NCBI GenBank assembly: GCA_015243575.1
Contig: CP042469.1
Span: 806,001 to 870,000 of the forward strand
Length of the DNA: 64,000 nt
Direction: 5' to 3'
Source of the DNA: Clostridiales bacterium
GTDB lineage: Bacteria > Bacillota > Clostridia > Peptostreptococcales > Anaerovoracaceae
Part shown: one piece after another, positions 50,718 to 60,051 of the stretch
Position numbering within the stretch: the first letter of the stretch is position 1
Layout of the letters: each line of letters starts with the position of its first letter
Translations under genes and position numbers: made by a program
Notes under the pieces: generated by a model
The model's database searches: none
Seen by the model: only the letters and a program-made list of their open reading frames with translations
What the model was told of the DNA's origin: nothing

Positions 50718-52937
50718 TTACTGAAAATAGTCCAGTACGAAATCCGGGATATTTCCTTCATTGAAGTAAATGTTTACCATGGGATAGCCCGATTCGCTGG
50801 TAGAATAGTCCGCTCCGTATTTTTCGGCCATTTCCTTCGCATACGACGAACCATAATTTTGTTGGTTCAATACGCTCCCCTTGTAGAAAATGGTGCCGTA
50901 GTAATAATCGGAATAAACGATATTCGACGTTTCATAGCTTTCGAGAATCTGTTTGATCTGATCGGGATCTGTGATTTTCATGGTTGGAATCTCTACAGAA
51001 CCGGTTTTTGAAGTTCCTACTATTCCCATGACACCATTTCCGCTATAGGAATACTCAGCTGCGGCAGGGTAGCGATTGTCATCTTGATCCTCGCTTTGGA
51101 CATAATGATAAATCTCGATATACTCGATATCTGCGGTGTTGTCTTTGAACCGCTCTCCATAGCCTTTGCTCTCGAGCCACTGAATTGTATTGGTATAGCT
51201 TTCTGTTATTTTGAAAGCTATATTGTTGTTCAGCAGCCGTTCCGGTGTATTGGAACTGGTATCTTTATACATAAAATTGATGCTGGCAGTGGCATAGCCG
51301 TGCTTTAAGTCAACTCTGTCTTCAAACTTCTGTGCTTTGAAGTCCAGATCAAGACACTTCATGAACTCCTCAAGATCAGCTGCCCGTTTAATTTCCACCG
51401 CTTCCACATTGGGTTTATCAGTGCTGACAAGGATACTGTCAAGCTTTTCGTAGTTTAAATTGCTGGGAGCAAAATAGTCTTTGTATTCCTTTGATTCATA
51501 AATCTGCTTAAAGTCGGGGCTTTTACCAAAGGTCACATAGTCCAGCGTGTAGCGCCTGCTCAGCGGAAATAGGGAATCAGGGTTATAGGAAAGTGCGAGA
51601 CTGCCTGCATATACATCCTCCGGTTTTTGCAGCCGTTCCTTATCTGCGACCAGCATTTTGTGCAAATTGACTGCCGCCTCTATATTTGCAGGATCTTTGA
51701 ACAGCAAACCCTTTTCATCCCCTTTGAAAAGGGTATAGCCGCTGCTGCTATAGTAGTAATTGTTGTAATTTCTCATAAAATCATCAGAAAAGGTCATGCT
51801 TCCCACCTTGGAAGGATTTGGTACTCTCTTCTCAAAGCCTGTGAGATCAAATCGCAGACCCAAAATGAACACAATAGCGATGAGCGCATAGATGCCCAGA
51901 CTCTTTAAACTTTTCAGGTTGTAAACCCTGGGGGTCTTTTTCACAATCATCTGCCCGATGATAAAGAAGATCAAGGTACCTGCAGCAAGACCTCCATACA
52001 TATAAAATTCGGATTTCCCCAGCACCTGGAAGTAGAATCCAAGCAATGTCATACCAAGAAATGCAATGAGATAGCATATGATGGGCTCCATGAAACTGAA
52101 GGCCAGAGAATCCGTTGCGTGCTCCAGATTTCTTTTTCTATATAGAAAGCCTGTAATAATAAAGAGCACTATGGCACTGATCAAATAATAAATCGTGCTG
52201 AATAGTCCCAGATGACCTTGATTTTGCAATACACTGAGGTATGGTGAGATTTTCATTCCGAATTCAACCCAGTTTCCGGCAGTATCAAAGCCATAAAGGA
52301 ATTGGGAGAAGTATGCGATGAAGACAGCATACAGTGCGGGAATCAGGAAGTTAAACCAGATTGCCGTTGCAAAATGCATCAGTGCATTTCCTGTCACGAT
52401 TCCAGCAAAGACAGATACTGCGTAGATGACCACTGCGATCAGGATGGAAACCCAGATCCAGTTCAGGATATCTGCTCTTGCAAAGACATTCACTTCATTG
52501 ATCATCATCCCGGATTCTGTACCATACATTCTGTAAACCGGTTTGCTGATGGCAAGAAGAATCAAGCCATTGACCAGGATTGGAGACACGATGAGGATCA
52601 ATCCAGAAATAAAACCGCTATTATAGAGCTTCGTTCTCGTAAAGGGCATGGAATGCATCACAGACACCGAACTGATCCCCTGCAGATATCGGAAAATCAC
52701 GACAGCTGCTACGATGGGAAAGATCAAATGGGCAAACATGTAAAAGGGCTGCTGGTTTTTCAGTGACATATCGATATAGCTCGCCATATTATTCAGGCGA
52801 TTGTAGGACATCAAAACAGGAAAAACTCCTGACAGAAAATAAACCAGGAATGCCAGGGCAGGAAGCGCCCAAAAACGTCGCAAATTTTCCAAGATGAGCG
52901 GCTTTGAGATACTAAAATATGATGCCTTCAATTTCAT
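50718..52937 (-). CDS. Large ABC-2 permease of YtrC/DUF6449 type
   Basis: 739 residues. N-terminal half (1 to about 370) has about eight to nine helices starting with SKPLILENLRRFWALPALAFLVYFLSG. The C-terminal half (about 380-739) is a large soluble, tyrosine-rich extracytoplasmic domain ending NIPDFVLDYFQ. The order permease plus big soluble domain recalls B. subtilis YtrC-YtrF-type modules. The ATG at 52937 is used; the GTG 9 bp upstream overlaps AGGAGG. It overlaps the ATPase gene by 26 bp. Confidence 0.85.
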   Translation of the reverse strand: MKLKASYFSISKPLILENLRRFWALPALAFLVYFLSGVFPVLMSYNRLNNMASYIDMSLKNQQPFYMFAHLIFPIVAAVVIFRYLQGISSVSVMHSMPFTRTKLYNSGFISGLILIVSPILVNGLILLAISKPVYRMYGTESGMMINEVNVFARADILNWIWVSILIAVVIYAVSVFAGIVTGNALMHFATAIWFNFLIPALYAVFIAYFSQFLYGFDTAGNWVEFGMKISPYLSVLQNQGHLGLFSTIYYLISAIVLFIITGFLYRKRNLEHATDSLAFSFMEPIICYLIAFLGMTLLGFYFQVLGKSEFYMYGGLAAGTLIFFIIGQMIVKKTPRVYNLKSLKSLGIYALIAIVFILGLRFDLTGFEKRVPNPSKVGSMTFSDDFMRNYNNYYYSSSGYTLFKGDEKGLLFKDPANIEAAVNLHKMLVADKERLQKPEDVYAGSLALSYNPDSLFPLSRRYTLDYVTFGKSPDFKQIYESKEYKDYFAPSNLNYEKLDSILVSTDKPNVEAVEIKRAADLEEFMKCLDLDFKAQKFEDRVDLKHGYATASINFMYKDTSSNTPERLLNNNIAFKITESYTNTIQWLESKGYGERFKDNTADIEYIEIYHYVQSEDQDDNRYPAAAEYSYSGNGVMGIVGTSKTGSVEIPTMKITDPDQIKQILESYETSNIVYSDYYYGTIFYKGSVLNQQNYGSSYAKEMAEKYGADYSTSESGYPMVNIYFNEGNIPDFVLDYFQ

Positions 52938-53808
52938 TGTCGCCACCTCCTAACTCATAGATAAAAATTTCCTCAAGGGACAGGGGAAGCATGTCAAAGA
53001 TCACCGGATGGCTTTCATTGATTACGCTTTCAACATCTTCTTTTTTATTTCGGATGATTAAAAGGTCTACGGTCCCTCTGGATTCCTTATGAAGGACGTT
53101 CAGACCCTGGTATGGATCATCACTGCTTTCTTTAAATGCTACCTGAATTTTATGGATGTCTGATTTCAATTCGTCCAGATCTCGTTCGATCATCATCTTC
53201 CCCTTGGAGAGGATGCCGATAGAGTCACAGATCCCTTCCAGCTCACGCAGATTATGGGAGGAAACCAGAACCGTCATTTCTCTTTCTGCCACGTCCTCAA
53301 TGATGTACTTCCATACCAGCTTTCTGATGATTGGGTCCAAACCGTCAATGGGCTCATCGAGAATCAAGTAGTCGGGCATGGATGACATGGTAAGGATAAA
53401 AGCGGCCTGCTTCTGCATTCCTTTGGAAAATTTGGAAAGCTTACGCCGTTCATTCAGTTCAAACTGCTTTACCATATGGGTATATCGTTCCTGGCTCCAA
53501 TTGGGATAAATGGAGCGGTAGAACTTGGCAGACTCCTTTAAATTATAGGATGCGAAGAAGTAGAGATCGTCGGGTATAAAACCCATTCGTTCTTTCACCG
53601 GGATATTTTCGTAAACAGGCGCTCCTTCAATGAGTATTTCTCCCTGATCCTGTTTCAAAACACCGGTTACATGCTTGATCAGGGTGGTCTTTCCGGCCCC
53701 GTTGGTTCCTACCAATCCATAAATGGAACCCTTCCTGACATTGAGATTTAAATCGGAAAGTGCCCGAAAGCCGTCAAAGGATTTGTCAAGATTACTTACC
53801 TTTATCAT
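52912..53808 (-). CDS. ABC transporter ATP-binding protein (YtrB-like)
   Basis: 298 residues: GTNGAGKTTLIKHV P-loop (about 35), signature KFSKGMQKQ (normal LSGGQ), Walker B YLILDEPIDGLDP, SSHNLRELEGI switch. The ATG at 53808 follows AAAGGAG. Partner of the large permease. Confidence 0.92.
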   Translation of the reverse strand: MIKVSNLDKSFDGFRALSDLNLNVRKGSIYGLVGTNGAGKTTLIKHVTGVLKQDQGEILIEGAPVYENIPVKERMGFIPDDLYFFASYNLKESAKFYRSIYPNWSQERYTHMVKQFELNERRKLSKFSKGMQKQAAFILTMSSMPDYLILDEPIDGLDPIIRKLVWKYIIEDVAEREMTVLVSSHNLRELEGICDSIGILSKGKMMIERDLDELKSDIHKIQVAFKESSDDPYQGLNVLHKESRGTVDLLIIRNKKEDVESVINESHPVIFDMLPLSLEEIFIYELGGGDNEIEGIIF

Positions 53809-54187
53809 TCCTATTACTCCTTTCCTCCAGTAGTTCATTCATGATGGATCTGATTCTTTCCAGAGTACAGCCAAGATAAAACAGTTCTCTAATGCAACCC
53901 TTCAGGTGCTCTCTTGCTTCGCTGATTTTTTTCTCATCCACCGGTAAGTCCGATGGAGAAGCAACAAAGGTACCTAGGCCGGAAACCGTGTACAAAAATC
54001 CTTGATACTCCAGCTCCCTGTATGCCTTTTGTATGGTATTGGGATTTACCGTGAGGGTTTTTGAAAGCTCCCGTACCGATGGAATTTTATCTTCCGGTTT
54101 CAATATGCCTGTTATGATGAGCTCTTTAATATTATCAACAATCTGCTCATAAATTGATTTTCGGCTTTTCAAATCAAGCTGAAACAT
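53792..54187 (-). CDS. GntR-family regulator, YtrA type
   Basis: 131 residues with winged helix (PSVRELSKTLTVNPNTIQKAYRELEYQGFL) and short C-terminal helices (about 88-125), as for YtrA. It overlaps the ATPase gene by 17 bp. Two operator-like repeats lie upstream of its start. Confidence 0.93.
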   Translation of the reverse strand: MFQLDLKSRKSIYEQIVDNIKELIITGILKPEDKIPSVRELSKTLTVNPNTIQKAYRELEYQGFLYTVSGLGTFVASPSDLPVDEKKISEAREHLKGCIRELFYLGCTLERIRSIMNELLEERSNRNDKGK

Positions 54188-54312
54188 GATTCTAACCCTC
54201 CTTTTCTATTCAGGAAATGCAAATTTCATTCAGTGAGACCATCTGTATAGGCCTCCATTAAATCAGCACTTCCTATATTTTCGTCAATTGAATCGATCCT
54301 ATTCAGCTGCAA

Positions 54313-54335
54313 GTGTACTAAATGATATAATACAC
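54313..54335. promoter_or_regulatory. Operator copy A of second YtrA module
   Basis: GTGTACTAAATGATATAATA followed by CAC: a dyad-like GTGTA/TACAC site, repeated 35 bp away as copy B. Confidence 0.7.
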
Positions 54336-54346
54336 CTGATGTGCAT

Positions 54347-54376
54347 AGTGTACTACATGGTGTAATACGCTGTCAA
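54347..54376 (-). promoter_or_regulatory. Promoter overlapping operator copy B
   Basis: On the minus strand TTGACA (54376-54371) and TACACT (54352-54347) with 18-bp spacing form a promoter for the GntR operon. Operator copy B (54348-54370, GTGTACTACATGG then TGTAATACGC) lies exactly between and over these elements. Confidence 0.65.
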
Positions 54377-54468
54377 CTGTTTTTAATACGCGCATTTTTA
54401 CCTTTCACATTGACATTGATGATAAAAAAGTGGAAAATGGAATGAGATCAATTGAAAGGGGATTAGAA

Positions 54469-55494
54469 ATGACAGAAATCAGAGAATATGACATTGAAGC
54501 AATGAATCAGGAGAAGAAACCCGGGAAAAAACGGCTCAGGAAAAGTCTGATGGTTTTTGGATGTATCATAGTTGGTATCGTGATACTGGCATTGATTGGG
54601 AATGGAATAAAAAACACCATGTTCGGACAGGAAAAGGATATTGCAGCTAATGGACCATATATTGCAACGCTTTATGTAGAGGGATCAATTATGTCCGGAC
54701 AGTCAGATACCTTCGGTTTGCCGGTAGGGTATCAGCACAACTGGACTTTAAATAAGATTGACGAAATGATAGCGGATACGAACAATCAGGGTTTAATCCT
54801 GTTTGTGGATTCTCCCGGAGGCGGTGTTTATGAAAGCGATGAACTCTATCTCAAGCTAAAGGAGTATAAGGATAAGACAGGGCGTCCGGTCTATTCTGCA
54901 ATGGGCTCCATGGCGGCTTCGGGAGGGTACTATATTTCGGCAGCTGCAGATAAAATCTTTGCAAATAGGAATACCTGGACCGGATCCATCGGCGTTACCA
55001 TTGGAACGCTTTATGACATTTCGGGATTGCTTGATCGATACGGGATTAAAACCGAAACCATAACCGCAGGGCGGAATAAGGCTATGGGAAGTTCTGTTGA
55101 ACCGATGACAGAAGAGCAGAAGGCAATTTTTCAATCTCTTGTTGACGATGCATATGACCAATTTACAGGAATTGTGGCAGAGGAAAGAAATCTTAGCCTG
55201 CCGGATGTGAAAGCACTTGCGGACGGCAGAATCTATACTGCAAAACAAGCCTTGGATCTGGGACTTGTGGATGATATTGGAACTTTCAAAGATGCTGTGG
55301 ACGACATGAGAGCGTCGTATGATCTCAGTGGTGAAGTGATCGATGTTGTTTATCAGGATAATTCTTTTTGGAGAAGCTTCCTGGGAGGAGTGCAAATTCC
55401 TGATTTAAAGAATGGTGATGTATCCGCACTGATGGAAGTCATCGAGAAGGATCAACATTTTCCCATCAGTTATGAATGCGAACTGCTGAAGTAG
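54469..55494 (+). CDS. sppA: Signal peptide peptidase SppA
   Basis: 341 residues. Cytoplasmic N-terminus, one membrane helix (about 27-46), then the protease domain with the Ser/Lys pair: S151 in MGSMAASGGYY and K204 in AGRNKAMGS. SPGGGVYESDEL forms the strand near the active site. SppA degrades leftover signal peptides. The ATG at 54469 follows AAAGGGGATTAG. Confidence 0.93.
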   Translation: MTEIREYDIEAMNQEKKPGKKRLRKSLMVFGCIIVGIVILALIGNGIKNTMFGQEKDIAANGPYIATLYVEGSIMSGQSDTFGLPVGYQHNWTLNKIDEMIADTNNQGLILFVDSPGGGVYESDELYLKLKEYKDKTGRPVYSAMGSMAASGGYYISAAADKIFANRNTWTGSIGVTIGTLYDISGLLDRYGIKTETITAGRNKAMGSSVEPMTEEQKAIFQSLVDDAYDQFTGIVAEERNLSLPDVKALADGRIYTAKQALDLGLVDDIGTFKDAVDDMRASYDLSGEVIDVVYQDNSFWRSFLGGVQIPDLKNGDVSALMEVIEKDQHFPISYECELLK

Positions 55495-55546
55495 CTGTAA
55501 TTAGGAAATAGAAGCAATAAGATAGAGATTTTACGATCTTTATGGG

Positions 55547-55588
55547 AAGGCGTTCTCGGCTTACGAATGTTGCCGGAGACGCCTTTTT
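55547..55588 (+). terminator. Terminator of sppA
   Basis: AAGGCGT-T-CTCGGC pairs with GCCG-G-AG-ACGCCTT, followed by TTTT. Confidence 0.88.
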
Positions 55589-55629
55589 GTATTTTTACAA
55601 AAAGAATTCTTTTCTATGGGGATGGAAAG

Positions 55630-55645
55630 TTCTATAATTATAGAA
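55630..55645. promoter_or_regulatory. Palindrome with -10 upstream of cooA
   Basis: TTCTATAATTATAGAA is a perfect 16-bp palindrome containing TATAAT (55633-55638), about 55 bp before cooA. It may be the -10 region of cooA and a binding site at once. The -35 is weak. Confidence 0.5.
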
Positions 55646-55694
55646 AGCTCAATTAGAAAACGATCAAATCTTTCAAAGGAAAAGGGGCAGTGCC

Positions 55695-56345
55695 GTGTTA
55701 AGAAGGGGAATGCCGGATCAGAATCTTTTGAATGTCCTTAGCCTGCCGGAACATGCCGGTTTATTATCTATGTTCCATGAAAAAAAGTATCGCAAGAAGG
55801 AGCTCATCTATCATCCAAACCATGGTGATAACAATGTGTTTATCGTCAAGGAAGGCAAGGTCCGTATTTTCTTGGCATCCAATGATAAAGAATTCACCCT
55901 GTCCATTCTGGAGCCCGGTGACGCATACTCTACCCATACCCGCGCATTTACACAGGCGTTATGTGACTGTGTGCTGCTGATCTGCAAAACCCAAGATTTT
56001 GGGCAGATCATGATGCAAAATCCCACCTTCGCCATGAATACCGTCAAGGTCCTTGGAGATCTCCTGAAAAACTCCTTTACCATCATTACCAATCTTGCCT
56101 TTCAAAATACCAATCAAAGAATGAAAGAATATCTGCTTTCTATGGCGGAAGATAAGGGAATTCTCTGTGAAAAGGGGATTTTGATCGAAATCGGTCAGGA
56201 TACTGGTCAGGTTGCGATGATCGTCGGAGCCTCCCGGCAGACTGTATCTTCAATTTTCAGCGAATTTTGCCGTCTTGGTATCATGGAACGAATCAACCGA
56301 AAAACAATTCTGATCACGGATCTGGAAAAACTCAAATCACTGTAA
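55695..56345 (+). CDS. cooA: CooA-type CO-sensing transcription activator
   Basis: 216-residue CRP/FNR-family protein. The effector domain has DNNVFIVKEGKVRIFLA and DKEFTLSILEPGDAYSTHTRAF, close to CooA of Carboxydothermus as I recall it. His81 occupies the position of the haem ligand His77 of Rhodospirillum CooA; the Cys75 position is Ser. The C-helix has VKVLGDLLKNSFTIITNL, and the DNA-binding helix-turn-helix is VAMIVGASRQTVSSIFSEF. The GTG at 55695 has AAGGGG 7 bp before; an ATG at 55710 would give the N-terminus Met-Pro, as in Rhodospirillum CooA, but its RBS spacing is poor. It lies directly upstream of the CO dehydrogenase operon. Confidence 0.85.
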   Translation: MLRRGMPDQNLLNVLSLPEHAGLLSMFHEKKYRKKELIYHPNHGDNNVFIVKEGKVRIFLASNDKEFTLSILEPGDAYSTHTRAFTQALCDCVLLICKTQDFGQIMMQNPTFAMNTVKVLGDLLKNSFTIITNLAFQNTNQRMKEYLLSMAEDKGILCEKGILIEIGQDTGQVAMIVGASRQTVSSIFSEFCRLGIMERINRKTILITDLEKLKSL

Positions 56346-56462
56346 AGTCTTAACCGTATCAAATATATCCAGCTCTAAAAGTCGAAACCGTATTAATTAT
56401 ATCGAGTCTCCATCACTGCAGCGAAATTATTTCTAGTCTAAATTTCAGAAAATTAAGACTAA

Positions 56463-56504
56463 TGTCTCCTATCTGACAGATTTATTTTATAACTTTGTTA
56501 CAAT
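56463..56504 (+). promoter_or_regulatory. CooA-like operator and promoter of coo operon
   Basis: TGTCT-CCTATC-TGACA (56463-56478) matches the CooA site TGTCA-N6-TGACA at nine of ten half-site positions. TACAAT at 56499-56504 is a possible -10, which puts the centre of the site near -40, the class II activator position. No -35 hexamer is visible, as expected for an activator-dependent promoter. Confidence 0.68.
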
Positions 56505-56624
56505 TGAATTAGAACCAGAGGCTGCTGCCTGCATTTTTACGGCAGCAGTCCGATATTCATTTCCGTTGGTATCGCACCGCGGTATTGCTTTGTGTCGGAA
56601 TCAAGAATGAGAGGAGGTTATTTC

Positions 56625-57188
56625 ATGTCAGATCAGAAGGAAAACTATTTCATTTATGCAGATCCGCAAAAATGTCTGGGTTGTAAAAGCTGCGAGCTTG
56701 CTTGCGGCCTTGTCCACGCAGAAACGGATTTGTTTACGGCTGTTCTTGAAGGCTACAAGATCAGACCGCGGAATCGCGTGGTACAGGCAGAGAACGTCAA
56801 AGTACCGCTTCAATGCCGGCAATGCGAGGATGCACCATGTGCCCAGGTCTGTCCTTCTGGTGCCATTGGGCAACGGGACGGTATGGTTTTTCTAAACAGG
56901 GATCTGTGCATCGGATGTAAAAGCTGTGCAATGGTATGTCCCTACGGCGCCATTCGCGTCAGGTCAGAGGCACAGGGAAAAGGAGACGGACGGATAAAAA
57001 GAGCAAAGGCTCTGAAATGTGATCTTTGCGTCGAGGCAAATGGAGGAATTGACGGTGAAGCCTGTGCATGCGTAAAGGCATGTCCCACAAAGGCAATCGC
57101 CCTTGTGGATTATGAGGACTTGATTCAAAGATCAATGGAAGCAAGAGCAAAAGAAATTGCGGCAGTGGCTTCCGGCAGAGAAAAATGA
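56625..57188 (+). CDS. cooF: CooF-type polyferredoxin
   Basis: 187 residues with four [4Fe-4S] motifs: CLGCKSCELAC, CRQCEDAPCAQVCP, CIGCKSCAMVCP and the CDLC...CACVKACP pair. CooF carries electrons from CO dehydrogenase to a partner enzyme. AGAGGAGG before the ATG at 56625 sets the start. First gene of the coo operon; cooS follows 21 bp later. Confidence 0.93.
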   Translation: MSDQKENYFIYADPQKCLGCKSCELACGLVHAETDLFTAVLEGYKIRPRNRVVQAENVKVPLQCRQCEDAPCAQVCPSGAIGQRDGMVFLNRDLCIGCKSCAMVCPYGAIRVRSEAQGKGDGRIKRAKALKCDLCVEANGGIDGEACACVKACPTKAIALVDYEDLIQRSMEARAKEIAAVASGREK

Positions 57189-57209
57189 GAGGGTAAGGAG
57201 GAAGGATCT

Positions 57210-59117
57210 ATGAACAAAGAATTTTCTGCTGACCAGGCAGTAAAACAGATGCTGCCTTTTGCAAAAAAAGCCGGAGTTGAAACCGTATGGGACCGCTTTG
57301 AAAAGCAGCAGCCTCAATGCGGCTTCGGTACGCTGGGAATCTGCTGTCGTATTTGCTGGCAGGGACCATGCAGAATCGACCCCTTCGGAGAGGGGCCATC
57401 CAAAGGTGTGTGCGGTGCGGATGCGGATACCATCGTCGCGCGAAATCTGATCCGGGGGATTGCGGGAGGAACTGCGGCCCATTCTGATCACGGCAAACAT
57501 ATTGCCCTTACGCTCCTCGAGATTAGTGAGAAAAAAGCGGAAGGATATCAGATCAAAGACGAAGCGAAGCTGCGGAGTGTAGCCGATAAGCTTGGCCTGC
57601 CTCAGGAAGGCCGCGACCTTTATGAAGTGGCGGGTGCCGTGGCGGAAGCCACCCTTGAGGACTTCTTCCGAAAAGATGAATCGATTCACTGCAGCTGGTT
57701 TGATAAAACACTACCGAAAGAGCGGGTGGAAAAGCTGGAAAAGCTGGGAGTGGTTCCCGGGAACATCAATGGCTCAATTGCCGAGATCATGGCCAGAACC
57801 CATATTGGAACCGATGCAGATCCCGTCAACCTGCTTTTGGGCGGAATCAAATGCGCTCTCGCCGACTATGTGGGAATGGCGCTGGCTACGGATTTGTCGG
57901 ATGCTATATTCGGAACCCCGACACCAGTGAAAACTAGAGCAAATCTTGGCGTGATCAAGGAAGCTGCCGTTAATATTGCAGTCCATGGTCATAACCCTCT
58001 GCTCAGTGAGTTAGTATGCGATTTGGCAGCGGAATTGAACGAGGAAGCCATCAAGGCTGGGGCAAAGGATGGAATTAATGTTGTGGGCGTGTGCTGCACG
58101 GGCAACGAGGTTATGATGCGCAGGGGCATTCCTTTGGCGACCAACTTTCTGTCCCAGGAATTGGCTGTTGTCACCGGGGCATTGGATGCCATGGTCGTAG
58201 ATGTACAGTGCATTATGCCATCCCTTGCGGCGGTAAAGGATTGTTTCCACACAGAGCTCATCACCACAATGCCTACTTGTAAGATTTCGGGAGCAACCCA
58301 TGTAGAATTCAGTACGGAAACAGCAAAGGAGAGCGCGGGAAAGATCGTGAAACTGGCCATTGAGGCATATAAAAGGCGAAATCCCGCCAAAGTCAATCTT
58401 TCTGACATTACACAAACAGCATATGCTGGGTTCAGTACTGAAGCCATCGTCGCGGCTCTCAGTGCAGTGGATCCGAATGACCCGCTGAAGCCGCTTCTTG
58501 ACAATATCGTCAACGGAAATATCCGCGGCGTTGTTTTGTTTGCAGGATGCAACAATCCTAATGTGGTGCAGGATCATGCCTTTACTGCCATCGCCAGGGA
58601 ACTTGCGGCAAAGAATGTGCTGATGCTCGCCACGGGCTGCGGAGCGGGGGCCTTTGCCAAAGCAGGGCTGATGACCCCCGAAGCTACGGAAGCGTATGCC
58701 GGAGATACCCTGAAAGCAGTCCTTACAGCAATTGGTGAGGCTGCCGGACTTTCCGGGCCTCTGCCGCTGATCTTACATATGGGCTCCTGCGTTGACAATA
58801 CAAGAGCCGTTGCCGTTGCAACAGCTCTTGCAAATAAAATCGGTGTGGATCTTGACAAGCTGCCCGTTGCAGCTTCTGCGCCGGAATGCATGTCGGAAAA
58901 AGCTATGGCCATCGGCACTTGGGCGGTATCCCTTGGGCTTCCCACCCATTTGGGCGTCGTACCCCAGATATTGGGATCAGAGCTGGTTACCAAGGTTCTG
59001 ACAGAAGGCGTAAAAGATCTCACCGGCGGTTACTTCTTTGTTGAAACAGAACCAAAGGCCGCCGCAGCCAAGCTTTTGGGAGCCATCGAAACGCGCAGAG
59101 CGGGGCTAGGTATATAA
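57210..59117 (+). CDS. cooS: Anaerobic carbon monoxide dehydrogenase, catalytic subunit
   Basis: 635 residues, full length for a monofunctional Ni-Fe CODH. Visible cluster ligands: CGFGTLGICCRICWQGPC (B and D clusters, about 33-50), HSDHGKH, VCCTGNE, FAGCNN, ATGCGAGAF and HMGSCVDNTRA of the C-cluster part. It oxidises CO to CO2 with release of two electrons. No acetyl-CoA synthase genes lie near it, so the role is energy gain or detoxification, not acetyl-CoA synthesis. Confidence 0.97.
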   Translation: MNKEFSADQAVKQMLPFAKKAGVETVWDRFEKQQPQCGFGTLGICCRICWQGPCRIDPFGEGPSKGVCGADADTIVARNLIRGIAGGTAAHSDHGKHIALTLLEISEKKAEGYQIKDEAKLRSVADKLGLPQEGRDLYEVAGAVAEATLEDFFRKDESIHCSWFDKTLPKERVEKLEKLGVVPGNINGSIAEIMARTHIGTDADPVNLLLGGIKCALADYVGMALATDLSDAIFGTPTPVKTRANLGVIKEAAVNIAVHGHNPLLSELVCDLAAELNEEAIKAGAKDGINVVGVCCTGNEVMMRRGIPLATNFLSQELAVVTGALDAMVVDVQCIMPSLAAVKDCFHTELITTMPTCKISGATHVEFSTETAKESAGKIVKLAIEAYKRRNPAKVNLSDITQTAYAGFSTEAIVAALSAVDPNDPLKPLLDNIVNGNIRGVVLFAGCNNPNVVQDHAFTAIARELAAKNVLMLATGCGAGAFAKAGLMTPEATEAYAGDTLKAVLTAIGEAAGLSGPLPLILHMGSCVDNTRAVAVATALANKIGVDLDKLPVAASAPECMSEKAMAIGTWAVSLGLPTHLGVVPQILGSELVTKVLTEGVKDLTGGYFFVETEPKAAAAKLLGAIETRRAGLGI

Positions 59118-59202
59118 GCGTGGTTTTTAAGTCTTATTCAACAGTGGCTTATCTTCTATTGCCAAATCAGGATAAATTAATCAAGCGCAAAGGAGGGCAG
59201 AT

Positions 59203-59979
59203 GTGAAAATTGCGATAACAGGAAAAGGTGGTGTAGGAAAAACCACCATCGCAGGTACCCTTTCCAGAATCTTTGCAGAGGAAGGATATAAGGTTTTGGC
59301 CATCGATGCAGACCCGGACGCAAATCTTGCGTCTGCTTTGGGAGTCCCGGAAGAAATTTCAAAGAAAATAATGCCTTTTTCTAAGATGAGGAAGCTTGCG
59401 GCTGAGAGGACAGAAGCCTCTGAATCCTATGGCGGCTTGTTTATCCTCAACCCAAAGGTTGACGATCTTCCGGATCAATTTTGCGTCGATCATCAAGGTG
59501 TTAAGCTTTTGGTTATGGGCACGGTGGAGCAGGGCGGAGGAGGCTGTGTCTGTCCGGAGCATACCCTGCTGAAACGATTGATGCGTCATCTTTTGGTGGA
59601 ACGAGATGAGGTTGTTATTATGGATATGGAGGCAGGAATTGAGCATCTTGGCAGGGGAACCGCTGACGCAGTGGACGTTATGATCATCGTTGCGGAGCCG
59701 GGATATCGGAGTATTGAAACCGCTCTGAGGATCAGAAGCCTGGCGAAAGATGTGGGGATCAAGAAGCTTTTTGTCATCGGAAGCAAGCTGCGGGGTGAGG
59801 AAGATGCGGAATTTATCCGAACCTGTCTGCCTGAGATCCCTTATCTGGGCTCCTTGCCCTTCTGTCAGGATATCATTGAAGCAGACTTAAACAGAAGAGC
59901 ATTGTTTGATGCAGGGAATGGAGCATCTGTTCTTGCTCTGAAAAAAATACAGGAACGTCTCATGGCAGAAGGAGAATGA
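59203..59979 (+). CDS. cooC: CODH nickel-insertion ATPase CooC
   Basis: 258-residue MinD/ArsA-like ATPase: GKGGVGKTT (7-15), IDADPDANLASALG, and the CooC hallmark GGGGCVCPEHTLL with the C-x-C nickel site. Needed to mature the Ni C-cluster. GTG start after GGAGGG. Confidence 0.95.
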   Translation: MKIAITGKGGVGKTTIAGTLSRIFAEEGYKVLAIDADPDANLASALGVPEEISKKIMPFSKMRKLAAERTEASESYGGLFILNPKVDDLPDQFCVDHQGVKLLVMGTVEQGGGGCVCPEHTLLKRLMRHLLVERDEVVIMDMEAGIEHLGRGTADAVDVMIIVAEPGYRSIETALRIRSLAKDVGIKKLFVIGSKLRGEEDAEFIRTCLPEIPYLGSLPFCQDIIEADLNRRALFDAGNGASVLALKKIQERLMAEGE

Positions 59980-60051
59980 ATTTTGTATCTAGTTCTTTAT
60001 CTTTGCTGTATTAGATGGTGACAATTCTGGTGAATCGATAGGGAGGATAAA

